DNA from: Astrothelium macrocarpum | Taxonomy: Eukaryota > Ascomycota > Dothideomycetes > Trypetheliales > Trypetheliaceae | NCBI GenBank assembly: GCA_021030915.1 | Contig: JAGEMR010000127.1 | Span: forward strand, 20,183 to 84,182 | Length of the DNA stretch: 64,000 nucleotides | Direction: 5' to 3' | In this document: positions 14,146 to 24,422 of the stretch, one piece after another | Layout of the letters: every line of letters starts with the position of its first letter | Position numbering within the stretch: the stretch's first letter is position 1 | Program-made: the position numbers and the translations under genes | The notes under the pieces: model-generated | What the model was told of the DNA's origin: nothing | The model's input: only the letters and a program-made list of their open reading frames with translations | The model's database searches: none

Positions 14146-14217
14146 GCCTTCATGGTTCAGCGGTAGAATACGTCACTAGTAATGACGGGGTTCTCGGTTC
14201 GACTCCGAGTGAAGGCA
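14146..14217 (+). tRNA. tRNA-Thr, anticodon AGU
   Basis: A 72-nt cloverleaf without intron. The acceptor GCCTTCA pairs perfectly with TGAAGGC, followed by discriminator A. D stem GTTC/GAAT, anticodon stem CGTCA/TGACG with loop CTAGTAA (anticodon AGT at 34-36, read as inosine-GU after modification), and T arm CTCGG-TTCGACT-CCGAG. The B-box sequence GGTTCGACTCC is canonical. A T6 run follows 14 nt downstream as RNA polymerase III terminator. The transposon island starts only about 190 bp downstream. Confidence 0.96.
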
Positions 14218-14230
14218 GCTACCCTGTTAA

Positions 14231-14236
14231 TTTTTT
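14231..14236 (+). terminator. RNA polymerase III T-run terminator of tRNA-Thr
   Basis: Six consecutive T residues 14 nt after the tRNA discriminator base, the expected Pol III stop. Confidence 0.75.
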
Positions 14237-14404
14237 ATTTTGGACTATTTTGTGGTAATCGTTGTGTTGGGGAATTTTGATCTGTTTTTGCCATTTGAGG
14301 AAACCTGCTCTTGTTTCAGCCATATCCAACTCCGATCAGATAAATATACATACCGATTATTTTATGTGAGCTCTCATAAAAACATGTAACGAATTAATCA
14401 AGTA

Positions 14405-14453
14405 ACGTACAACACAATTGAGTTGGCCACCCAATTGGATTGGCCACTTTTCC
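14405..14453 (+). repeat. Left TIR of outer element
   Basis: 49 bp, perfect inverted match to 17513-17561. The match continues with one mismatch (CCGCA against CCACA) for a few bases. It holds two TTGGCCAC copies. It retains many C/G bases, in contrast to the element interior. Confidence 0.92.
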
Positions 14454-14897
14454 GCATTTTCGTATAATTCATGTTAAATCCATTATTTTCCCATATTCTA
14501 TTATGATTTAAATCTGGAAAGAAAATGATTTTATTTTTATATTTCAGACGTTTCAAAAGAATTCTAAATTAAATATTCATCGTATAATAATTATTTATAA
14601 AATTTTTTATATAATATTTCAAAATCGAAAATATGAAAAATTTTTATAATACGATATTTAATATTTTTATCAAAAATTCATTGAATTAAAAAAATAGATA
14701 TTCATATAATATATATTTGATCTAAATTCGTGATTATTTTTTTTCTGATATAATGATATTAAAAATATAATGAATTGATTATTATACGATCATAATATAT
14801 TATATATAAATAAAAATTGGATTTTTAATTTTATATAATAATAATCTGAATTATATATACGTTTTAATTATAGAATTGATTATTAAAGAATTCAATA

Positions 14898-14938
14898 GAG
14901 TCTTGACCCTAGCTTTGCGACAACCCTAGCTTTGCGAC
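14898..14938 (+). repeat. Left TIR of inner element
   Basis: 41 bp with an internal 15-bp direct repeat CCCTAGCTTTGCGAC; inverted partner at 16711-16751. Confidence 0.9.
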
Positions 14939-16710
14939 GGCGCGTCGTATATTTTTCATTTATAACACGCGTTTTTTTCATAATACCAAAAAAATCAATT
15001 CAATAATTCTCAGATCATAAAATTCAGATTCAAAAGATTTTATTTATATTCAAAAATCAAAAAATTTTATTTATTCGAATTATTATTCATTAATTCAAAA
15101 TATCATATGATATATTAGAACGCAGATATTATAAAAATAATATATAAATTATAAATTATAAAATATAATAGAATTTGATTAATACGGAAGAATCAATTTT
15201 TATATAATAAATTAAATAATATATAATAATTGGAATTTTTATCATTATTTTAATATTAAAAGATTTTATTCATCAGATACGCGTTATATATATATCATAT
15301 ATATTTCGTCAGATAATTATAATTATAGAATATTCTTTTATTAATAATAAATGAATTTATTAATTCAAAAAATGATATTCAGAAATAATTTCAATATTCA
15401 TTTATCAATTAGAATATTCATGATATAAAAATATAATTTATAAAAAAATGAAATATTAATTTGATATAATCATTATATAAATTGAAGAATATAAATATCA
15501 TAATTCAGATATATATAATATAAATAAATCAGAATTTGATATTAATGAAAAATAAATAATTAAAATATTAATTCATTTTGATAATATTAAAAAAAAAAGA
15601 TTATTCTGAATAAATAAAAATAAATAATTAATATTGAATATATTAATATTATTAATAAATCATTGATTCTTTTTTTAATATTTAAAAATAAATATATCAA
15701 TTTATATTGAATTTTAGAATAAATATTTTATAATTGATTTTTAATAATCAATTAAAATGAATAAATATTAAATGATATTGGATTTTAATAATTAATAAAA
15801 ATATTTAATTCATTTATTTATAAAAAAATTATAAATCATTAATAATTATTTATTATTAATAAATACGATAATTATATAATAATTGATTTTATTATTCATT
15901 ATATAAAAAATAAAATTAATCTAATGATAATATCTTTTTATTATTTTTATTTTTTATAATTTTTTGATATTAGAATTTTTATAATATATAAATTGCGCTA
16001 TATTTATATAATATATATGATAAATCGGTTTAATTTATAATAAATTTTTCAGAATGAATGAATTTATTTATTGGCAGAAATACATTTAAAAATAATAATA
16101 AAAAAAAATATTCTTAATAACTGATAAAAAACAGATTTATTTCTTTTAATATCTATATAAATATTAAAAGGCCTTTTTTATAAAATTATATTGATTATTT
16201 TAAAATTATATATATCATTTAATTTAAATAATTTGAATCTATTTTTATTTTATAATTCTTCTTTTGAGATTATTGAATTAATTAAATTAAATACGAAATT
16301 CATATAGATATTATATATATATAACAAAATCATTTCATTGATAAAATGATATATAAAATAAATAATAAAAATTAATAAAAATATGGCTATAATTATTATT
16401 TTATAATTTCAATAAATTATAAATTAATCTAAATTTTTATAAAAATGAAAAAGAATGAAAATAAAAAAAAGAATAAAATTAGACGATATTTTAATTTATA
16501 ATATTGAAAATATTTTATAAATAATTTATGATTTAAAAACGAATATTGTATTATGAAAGAAAAAAAAATAATCATAATAAATTGAATCAGATAAAAATTT
16601 AGATTAAATGGAAGATTCAATATTTGAAATTTTGTCTAATGATTCTGAAGAAATACAATTTTTGCGCAAACGTTATACACGTATTACGCAGATGAAGGTT
16701 TGATTTGGTT

Positions 16711-16751
16711 GTCGCAAAACTAGGGTTGTCGTAAAGCTAGGGTCAAGACTC
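16711..16751 (-). repeat. Right TIR of inner element
   Basis: 41 bp, 39 of 41 positions match the left TIR inverted. Both differences are transition-type (one in CpA context, one CpT). Confidence 0.9.
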
Positions 16752-17512
16752 TATTAAAATACGTATATGATTAAATAATTAATAATTTCGTATAAATATA
16801 TATTATTTATATTTCAAAAAAGATTTTCTTTTCAATATTTTATAAAATTTTTTAAATTATTATAACAGAATCAAATATTTAAAGAAATTTTCGAGAAATA
16901 GAATTTATATTATACGATTTAGAATATATAATTTCATAATTAGATATAAAATTATATATATTTATATTTTTTAAAAATTCATCTGAATTTTCCCTTTTTT
17001 GAGAATCAAAGATATTATATAATTTTATTAAAATATAATTTTAAAATGAATATATTAAAAATCGAATCGTATAATATCAGAATAATTCTTTATTTGAATT
17101 TTTATCTATTATCAATCAATTTTTATATGATATGACCGTAATAATATATCAATTTGCCATTTTGAAAAAAAAGAATCAAATATTTTATATGACAAATCAA
17201 AAATTTAATCAACATCGGAGGATTAAAAAAATCCGTCTATTAAAAGAAGGATCTCTTTCTATATAAAATGGACAGAATCTACAGATTCAAAAAGGATTTA
17301 AATAAATAATATAATAAAAAATAGATAAAAATGATAACCATATAAGAATATCAAAAACAGATAAATGATAATATAATAATTGTAATAAATCTAGATATAA
17401 TATATATATTTGTATTATAATTAAAGATATATCTGAAAAATAGAATTCTGAATAATGTAAAAAAATTTATATTATTGTGATTGAATTATTTAAATTCTTC
17501 GTATGAGAGTGT

Positions 17513-17561
17513 GGAAAAGTGGCCAATCCAATTGGGTGGCCAACTCAATTGTGTTGTACGT
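17513..17561 (-). repeat. Right TIR of outer element
   Basis: 49 bp, perfect inverted match to 14405-14453, followed by the TA target duplication at 17562-17563. Confidence 0.92.
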
Positions 17562-17563
17562 TA

Positions 17564-17931
17564 ATTGATAGCCAAAAAAGGTAATTCTCTTATTTAGCTC
17601 CGCCATTTTAGAATTTATATTTATTCACTTTCTTATTATCGCCGGTTTTCTTTTAACGAAATGTATTTATTTTTGTATTTTAGCTATTGTATATAAAATT
17701 GTCGCCACACTGATTGGTATCTGTTATCGAGGATATCGGCCAGCGTGAAATAGCCACACACATTCTTTATTCTCGAGCATAGTTTTATCAACGGATCAAT
17801 GCTGTAAATAGCCCTCAGTCAAGCTACTACAGGAGCTTCCCAGCGCCGTATGACAGAAAGTTAGAAATAAACGCCATGGATCGCCATGAACACGACGCTC
17901 AAACTGCAAAGGGGAAATACACCACCAATGA
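17564..17931. other. Unique flank between transposon and MYND pseudogene
   Basis: About 370 bp returning gradually to normal composition. No gene or structured RNA recognised. Confidence 0.5.
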
Positions 17932-18894
17932 TCAATTCTCGGAAGACATATGCAACTTCAGATCTTGCACAAATTTATCCAATCTGTCCTTGTACACGGC
18001 TGGAGAGCCATTGAGGATATCTGTGTCGATGTGCATGTTGACAAAGTCGGCAAAATGCAGGCGAGCCTTACGCTCCAGTTTTCCATCTTCTCGCTGTGCT
18101 TTGGTTCTGTTCAGGAATGGAAAGGTCGAAAAGTAGTCCAAGTCTTTGGTTTCACTCGCATCGTAAGTGACCGGATCATGCAACACTGTACATGATTTGT
18201 CTGCAATGTACTTCTCAAAGGGAACAAGAACCTCTTGAAAGCCATATTGACAGCCTGCTATGTCGATAACTCATGCCTCATTGGAAAAGAGTCGTCCCAC
18301 TTTTAACACTGTATGCGGCACATTGCTAGACTCTGGACCTGGAACGAGCCTGGTTGGGGTCCGTGGCTTTCCGATATGGAGGTCCACTTGTTCGATAGTC
18401 GAAGCTACTCCTAATAGACGTGACTCTAGCTTCAAGCAAAATCCTGGGGAGCCACTCACCTTTGAGAAGCTTTCGAGTCAGACGACCCAGCAGTGCCACG
18501 GCCGCTGTGCATTGATTGTTTACAAGAGCCGCCTCCTTGTGCTCATTATTAGTGGTGAGATGATCTGGAAAGAGACCACGTTTTGATCGAGCAGCGACAG
18601 ATCTTTGATTTTGATATAGAAGGAGGACCCCATCGCGAAGCTCGATCTTTGTCAGGTCGACATCATACACGACTTCTCTATATGTCAATAGGCTCGAAGT
18701 AGCTTCCTTCGTTGTCCTAGTGTGCGGCAACGGGCTTTATGAGTCGACTAGTGTCCCTTCTAGCAGTCGCGGTTACAGTAGACAGACGCATCAGAATCAC
18801 CTGGCTGGTACTCTGGCGCGTCTATGCAGCCAACACACCTCATCGTCGCGTCTGTCCCACAGCTTGCACACTGCGTTCGCGAGCTTTTGTCCAT
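17932..18894 (-). pseudogene. MYND-type zinc-finger protein pseudogene
   Basis: Read from ATG at 18894, the frame gives a MYND finger with cysteines in CASC, CVGC and YCNRDC. A TAG (18760-18762) then falls where the family has Gln, and a second TAG (18748-18750) where it has Trp, before THKARC. Further on the frame is broken near 18700-18720 by an indel. Coding potential resumes with LLTYREVVYD and EHKEAAL, crosses a normal intron (GTGAGT...ATTAG) into TIEQVDLHIGK, and is cut by TGA at 18271-18273 before CQYGFQEVLVPFEKY. It then runs to a natural-looking end at 17932. The three stops fit CAG to TAG, TGG to TAG and CGA to TGA changes. This is a once-functional cytosolic/nuclear MYND protein, now inactive, 370 bp from a mutated transposon. 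Confidence 0.8.
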
Positions 18895-20305
18895 GTCGAG
18901 CGTCAAAAAAGGGGGTGGCGTGAGCAGTTGATCTTAGAGAAGCACCGCAAGGCTATGGTTCAGGCAGAGGGGTAACATTGATTTCCACGAAACTGGCAAG
19001 AGAGTAGATTAGCATCGCCGTTCTTCTTCGAGGCGGAAATAGTGGGAAATTCACTGTGGAAGTCAACGGGCCCGCCTGCGTAGGAGGTTGTGTGCTATAG
19101 CGAGACTTGTGTCGTCGGAAATTCTGTCCCGAAGGGACTTCCGACGATTGTGGCCCATTGAGGTCCTGCATCTTGTCGCCCTTTCTTGCAGAAGGATTCT
19201 CAAGTGCGGCGATGACGCGCTTATTTCTGTAAACAAGAATTGGGTAAAACTAAATTTATATACGCTAAATTAGACGCTACTCCTCTTATCCTAATTTCGG
19301 CGGGCTGGAGGAGCTAAAGCAGCGGTAATTAGGGCCAAAACAGGCACCCGATTCCCCAGCACATTGTGTTATTGGAGTAAAATGTTTTTTGAGCTTACTA
19401 ATAAAAGCTAAGCAGCACCTTTTAAAATAACTCACGACTGATAATGTTAAACCTTAGGAATCCATGTTATCACGATTAAGCGGCGATCAACAGATGAATG
19501 CGTTATATTAATCAAGGTATTTAGTATCAGGTATCTGGCTGTATATAACGCAAATTTAAGACGTAGCCAGGGTCCCCCAATTGGTAAGCCTGGCTTTATT
19601 GGGCAAGGCCTGGCATTTAGTAGCTGTTTTGCGGACGAAATCAAAAGTGGTCTCCAAATCAGCCTACTCGAGATGAATAGAATGATAGGTATGGAGGCTC
19701 TACGGCCAAATAGTCTCATAAGCCAGAGCCTTAATTATTTAATTAGCCCACGACTATTGTCAGAGCTGATTACCTTGAGTAAAACGGTTATTCCAAAATG
19801 CCTCCTAGCAAGTGTTATCTTATATGTAAGATTTAGCAATAATGCGACGTCTCCAGGATTCAGCATTTAGCATTTAGCATTTAGCATTCAGCATTTGGTG
19901 GTTTTTTGAAGGTTTAAAACAAGCCAGAGCCAGAATTATTGTGCTTAGAATGGTTAAACATAGCCGCTACGTCGGTAGAATGGCGATTATGCAAGTCGGT
20001 TTTATGAACATAACCGAGAATCACTTTCTTCCAGGTTATGAATGATCCCCAGTCACTCAGCTTTGCTATTAGTTCGAAGACGCGAGCCACTATCTCTGTA
20101 AAAAATTGCTCGCCTACATCAGCACCTTCTCACCCTAGTTTATAAAGACAGATCTTTCACCCCTTATTCGTCATCTTTACAATCCAAATGCAGAAGACGG
20201 AGAACCAACGTATGATTGCAATCTTCCAAGAAAACAAAAGGCCAGCAAAGCCGAAAGATACCTTGCGTTCTCCGCTACAAGTCTCCCGTTCCAAAGGGAA
20301 TTTGT
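18895..20305. other. Gene-poor decayed region
   Basis: No intact gene. The minus-strand frame 19719-19447 ends with VITWIPKV, faintly like the RNase H segment of fungal LINE polymerases (ITWIPGH...), so this may be an old retroelement remnant. The evidence is weak. A 7-bp tandem repeat lies at 19863-19896. Confidence 0.35.
19863..19896 (+). repeat. Tandem repeat, unit GCATTTA, ~4.9 copies
   Basis: Three perfect GCATTTA units, one GCATTCA and a partial GCATTT follow each other without gaps. No function is apparent. Confidence 0.9.
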
Positions 20306-20905
20306 ATGCCACAGCTGCTCAGCCGGCTAACACAGCAAATTGTCAGCACTTCTGACTTCTTGACTTACTTTCTGAACTCCAGATCGAAATCTATAGCCAC
20401 GTTCTGGAAAATGAGGTCTTTTTTGAATCCTACCGGAAAGCAGAAACCGTCCAAATACACGATTTTCTCCACGTCGCGTAAACATCTGGTCGGACTAAGA
20501 CTGATCGCATCACTATTACAATCCAAGAAAGAGCCCAGAACGCTGTATCAGACACATCCTGCATTCAACCTTGCCTTGACAAACAAGCAAATCCGGAACG
20601 AGGTCATGCACGAATTGTTCTTGCACAAAGCAGGTCTGGTTCAATTCATTGTTCCAAAGGACCGTTCTAAGCCGTTCAGCCTTTCGCATATCGATTCTTT
20701 CGTAAACTACTTCCACCTTAATGAGCAAGCGACTTTGATACCCAAAGGTCTCCGAATCAAAGTTGGGCCTTGTCTCGAAAGGATCGACCTGTGTATCGGC
20801 ACAGCTATTGCGGCGTCGCTTTCTTACTTTGAAAGGCTTTCGTTCGAATCAGCCATGGTCCGTTGCAGGTCTTTGATGTTCGGGCGGGCCGATGGGTACA
20901 GGTGA
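20306..20905 (+). CDS. Hypothetical protein, 2EXR/F-box-like fold (gene model uncertain)
   Basis: Evidence of splicing rather than a single frame. From ATG 20306 a short exon (MPQLLSRLTQQI) may join across GTCAGC...CTCCAG (20342-20382) to IEIYSHVLENEVFFESYRK. A further poorly defined intron then leads to the exon at about 20528 with PAFNLALTNKQIRNEV, ending at 20905. The pattern of an early (L/I)YSHVL segment followed about 60-80 residues later by a 'cluster of hydrophobics plus RNE' segment is typical of fungal 2EXR/F-box-like proteins of unknown role. The second donor site has only weak candidates (20449 or 20473), so the start, one intron and the true end are uncertain, and the locus could be decayed. 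Confidence 0.4.
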   Translation: MPQLLSRLTQQIVSTSDFLTYFLNSRSKSIATFWKMRSFLNPTGKQKPSKYTIFSTSRKHLVGLRLIASLLQSKKEPRTLYQTHPAFNLALTNKQIRNEVMHELFLHKAGLVQFIVPKDRSKPFSLSHIDSFVNYFHLNEQATLIPKGLRIKVGPCLERIDLCIGTAIAASLSYFERLSFESAMVRCRSLMFGRADGYR

Positions 20906-21929
20906 GCACAGAATAGGGGTATTACAGCCCCATGGGGCAAGCGTATTCAAACCTGCATGCTAGAAGGCCAAGGCAAATTTTGAATCAGGAAGAATTCCGT
21001 GAAGAAATAGGACTCTGAAAATATCAAGATCCTAGCCTAGACACGCTTGCGGAAGCAGATGTGGATCTTTGGAATTATAACGTCAAATCCTTTGATGTTT
21101 TGACAATAGATCGGAGACTGTCTGCGCTATTGAAGAGTGAGATGTGGGCTGGCAAAAAGAGTCTGGTTGGAAGTGGAAGAGGCTATTTCTCGGAACATTA
21201 ACTATCAGACTGTAACTGCTAGAATATATTTCAACGGCGTCAACAGACCGTAGCACACAGATCAAGAGTGAGTCTGGAATAGCTTCAAAAGTACGTCAAG
21301 ATGTTTGTTCCCTACAAAGTCTTGATTAGCACCTCAGAACACTAAGAGAGTACATACTTTAGCATGAAGACTATACTCGATTCCGCTATCGATGGAACTA
21401 TCATTTGATCCAGACACATACGCTCATTAACGGACTACAGTATTGGATCAGATGTTTGCCAGTACCCTAATTATTCCAGCTTGCGAAGATCCAGAGAGGA
21501 CCAAGTGATCCAGTTTCGGCGCACTGTCAAGCCACCATAAATGAACCCGTACTGTGGAATTGTTCAATTGAAACAATTCAGCGCAGACGATAGACAGCAG
21601 CATGTCCGTGAGCTTTGAGGTACCGGCTGTCAAGGGGGGGAAAGACCAAGGCCGCAGAGGGTTGGAACAAAGTGAGATACCTAGGTAGGGAGGTAAGATA
21701 AAGTGCTTGACCGAGCACGTGATCTACAGCTGCATCACTCCGCGGCTTTTTTAGTATTACATATTCATGCCCTATTAACACCATACATTTTTTCTGCCCT
21801 CCATTAGCATGCTGTCTTGGCGCTCTCCCCGATCGCTCCACTGTCATACCAGCTTCTGAACATTCTCGACTTTGCTGGAAATAAAATCCATGTTTGAGGC
21901 GTAATCAGTGCGTCTTAGAAACAGCCAAG
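20906..21929. other. Intergenic region upstream of the CCCH/RRM gene
   Basis: About 1 kb with no supported gene. Minus-strand frames at 21448-21633 and 21578-21847 have no recognisable features. The promoter of the downstream RNA-binding gene is expected in the last few hundred bases. Confidence 0.5.
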
Positions 21930-24422
21930 ATGAAGATTGACGAAGCAGATGCTGAGTCTCTCAAAAAATGGGCCATGAAAAAGCTGGACGACATCTCAGA
22001 CGCCGACTCCGACGTGCTCGCTGATTACGTGCTGGCCTTGTTTAAATCGCCGGGAGACGATGATGCCGTCCGGGAGAATTGCTTGGAGCAACTCGAGGAC
22101 TTTCTCAAGGAACACACCACCCAATTTGTCGACGACATTTTTTTCGCCGTGCGCAACAAGTCCTACCTCCCTGGCTATAAACCTCCTTCGCAACCTCCCT
22201 CATCTTCGATAGCCCCGCCTCTTACTTCTCCAACTGGCCCTGCGGTCACTCCCGTGACTTCACATCTCGATGTTGGTGCAAATGGAAGCAAAGGCGATTT
22301 ATCGCGCAAGCGTGGATACCTCGATCGTGACGCTCCAGATGGGCGAGATCCACATTATGGTCGAGGAATGGGTGGTGATCGAGGCATGAAGCAAATGCGC
22401 CGAGGTGGTAGAACCCCACACAATGCCCTCGGCCGTGGTGCTCGACCTCCAGATATCAACTTAGGTCAACACCTTCGCGTCCCTAATATTCCACCCATGC
22501 CGACGCCACCCGCTGGCTTTCCTCCTCTCGACCCTAACAACCCACTTGCAGCAATAATGGCAATGCAGGCGCTGGGGATGCCACCATTGCCTCCAAACAT
22601 GTCTCACTTGCCTCATACGGACTCTCCGACGTACTTTCAGCAGTATTCGCCTCCATTCCCTCGTCCTGGCTCACAAGGATCACCTGTAGGCAATGGTATA
22701 CCTGCAAAGCGAGCCACACAGAGGTGTTTGGACTATGATACAAAAGGATATTGTGCACTGGGAAGTCAGTGTCCTTACGAACATGGCCAAAATCATCTTG
22801 TCTTTCCGGGTCAGCAGCAAGAAGAATATGACCCTGCAAACGCTTCTATGGATCTCGATATACCAAAAGCCTCCAACGGCTTTAGAGCATCTGATTCTCA
22901 CCGAGGTTCGACTCGGGGCTTCAAAGGCCGAGATGCCCGTGGTCGCGGTGACAGACATCATCCAGGAAGTGGTAAGGGAGGAAAACGGGCCGACTTCTCA
23001 CAAGCAGGGCCAAATTATGACAGATCAAACACTTCCATTGTTGTAGAGCAAATACCCGAAGAGCATTTTTCGGAACCTGCTGTTAGAGAATTCTTCTCTC
23101 AGTTTGGTCAAATACAAGAAATCACCATGCAACCCTACAAACATCTCGCAGTGGTGCGCTTCAGCAACTATGATTGCGCCAAACGTGCCTGGGACAGCCC
23201 CAAGGTCATCTTTGATAATCGCTTTGTAAAAGTGTATTGGCACAAGGCCGATTCACTTCCCAAGCCACCCACTAATGGCATCACGAATGGCAAGTCCAGA
23301 ACAAATGATGATGCTATGGAAGGTGTTGAAGAAACTGCGCTTGATCCGGCCGAATTCGCCAAGAAGCAAGAAGAAGCGCAGAAAGCTTACGAGGAAAAGC
23401 AAAAAGCTCTCAAGGAAGCCGAGGCCAAACGTGAAGAGCTCGAAATCAAGCTCAAAACACAAGCCGAAGAGCGCAAGAAGCTCTACGCGAAGCTGGCCGC
23501 CAAGACCGGCAGCACGTCCAACGCCAAAGCAGCAAGCCCGGGGACCACCTCTGATCCTGACAACAATGTGGCGCCGATGGCTGGCACAGATGGCGACGCT
23601 GGCGCCAAAGCGAGCACGCAGACGGATGCGCTGCGCGCGAGACTGGCTGAGCTAGAGGCCGAGGCGGAGAGCATGGGCATCAGCCCGGATGATGCGTGGC
23701 AGCAGCAGCAGGGCTACGCGCCGCGGGGAAGAGGATACAGTCCGTATCGGGGCCGTGGACGCGGTCGCGGCTTCGACAATGCGCGGGGCGGATTTGGCGG
23801 GTTTCGAGGGCGAGGCGGGTTTGCGCCTAGGGGCGGAGGTGTGAAGAGATTGGACAATCGACCGCGGCGAGTGGTGGTTGTGGTGCCGGGACAAGAATGG
23901 GACGCTGAGAAGGATGAGGCGTTGAGGCAATATCTCCTTTTCGTAAGTTTGGGCACAGGTTGACGATTGGTGACGTGGTGATTGCCAAGACTAATGAGTC
24001 GAATAGAGTGGTACGGAGTATGAAGCTCTGGAGGCCCATCCCGATCGCAAAGACGCACACATTGTGGGTTTCAAGGAGCGATGGCTTGCTGAAAAGGTAA
24101 GAGCTTTCTCTGCTGCTCTTCTCTACCAGTTTGTTGTCAAATGCTGACGGCTATATTATAGTTCTTCACCACGACGTCAATTCCTCACATTGGCGATGTC
24201 GAGCTTTCTTGGATTCCCAACCCTCCTCTTCATACATCGGCCAACCCATCTCCTACCTCTACCTTCACAAAGCCCACTGCTCCGATCGACTCTGATACAG
24301 CGATGTCTGAGGGCACGGGAGGGATTTCGCGTAGCGGTGTGGAGACTGGTGCGACTGGAGCGGTAGCTGGAGGTGGAATGGACTACGATGTCGCAGATGA
24401 CGATGATCGATGGATGGGGTGA
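21930..24422 (+). CDS. RBM26/27-like RNA-binding protein (PWI-like, CCCH zinc finger, RRM, RGG)
   Basis: Three exons 21930-23942, 24007-24096 and 24162-24422 (787 residues). The first ATG of the conserved helical domain (MKIDEADAESLKKW) was chosen over an in-frame upstream ATG at 21894. Domains: N-terminal PWI-like helical domain ~1-90 (LADYVLALFK, FVDDIFFAV), Pro-rich linker, CCCH finger ~265-290 (C-x8-C-x5-C-x3-H: CLDYDTKGYC...CPYEH), RRM ~370-445 (SIVVEQIPEEHF; HLAVVRFSNY), a charged coiled coil ~490-540, RGG/RGRG repeats ~600-650 and an acidic C-terminus ending DDDDRWMG. This order matches animal RBM26/RBM27 and fission-yeast Rmn1, nuclear factors linked to polyadenylated RNA surveillance. 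The role here is by homology. Confidence 0.9.

Larger units (their letters stand above)
14898..16751. mobile_element. Inner TIR DNA transposon (Fot1/pogo-sized, TA target site), nested in the outer element
   Basis: 41-bp inverted repeats (14898-14938 and 16711-16751; 2 mismatches) start GAGTCTTGACCC and are flanked by TA at 14896-14897 and 16752-16753. Length is 1,854 bp, close to fungal Fot1/pogo elements. Each TIR holds two copies of CCCTAGCTTTGCGAC separated by AA, resembling a duplicated binding site. The two mismatches are C/T or G/A transitions in the right copy, consistent with repeat-induced point mutation. The interior is extremely AT-rich with no intact transposase. Near the right end a short open frame on the plus strand (16608 onward, about 31 codons, acidic) might be the transposase C-terminus. 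Confidence 0.85.
14405..17561. mobile_element. Outer TIR DNA transposon (TA target site), heavily AT-mutated, with a second element nested inside
   Basis: Bounded by perfect 49-bp inverted repeats (14405-14453 and 17513-17561) beginning ACGTACAACACAATTGAG. TA dinucleotides flank both ends (14403-14404 and 17562-17563), the target-site duplication of Tc1/mariner-type elements. Without the nested insertion (14898-16751 plus its duplicated TA) it measures about 1,301 bp, a mariner-like size. The interior is almost pure A/T and holds no intact transposase frame, so it is non-autonomous now. Each TIR contains two copies of TTGGCCAC, possibly transposase-binding subrepeats. The superfamily is inferred from TA duplication, TIRs and size, not from a protein. 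Confidence 0.85.

Noticed and set aside
14460..17510. Possible mitochondrial DNA insertion because of extreme AT content
   Set aside because: TIRs with TA duplications define transposons, and no mitochondrial gene or tRNA was recognised inside.
18326..18730. 134-codon minus-strand frame as an independent gene
   Set aside because: It is the middle part of the broken MYND gene; its last 40 residues are intron and out-of-frame sequence.
19863..19896. CRISPR-like or centromere-like repeat
   Set aside because: Only about five copies of a 7-bp unit without spacers; an ordinary short tandem repeat in a fungal genome.
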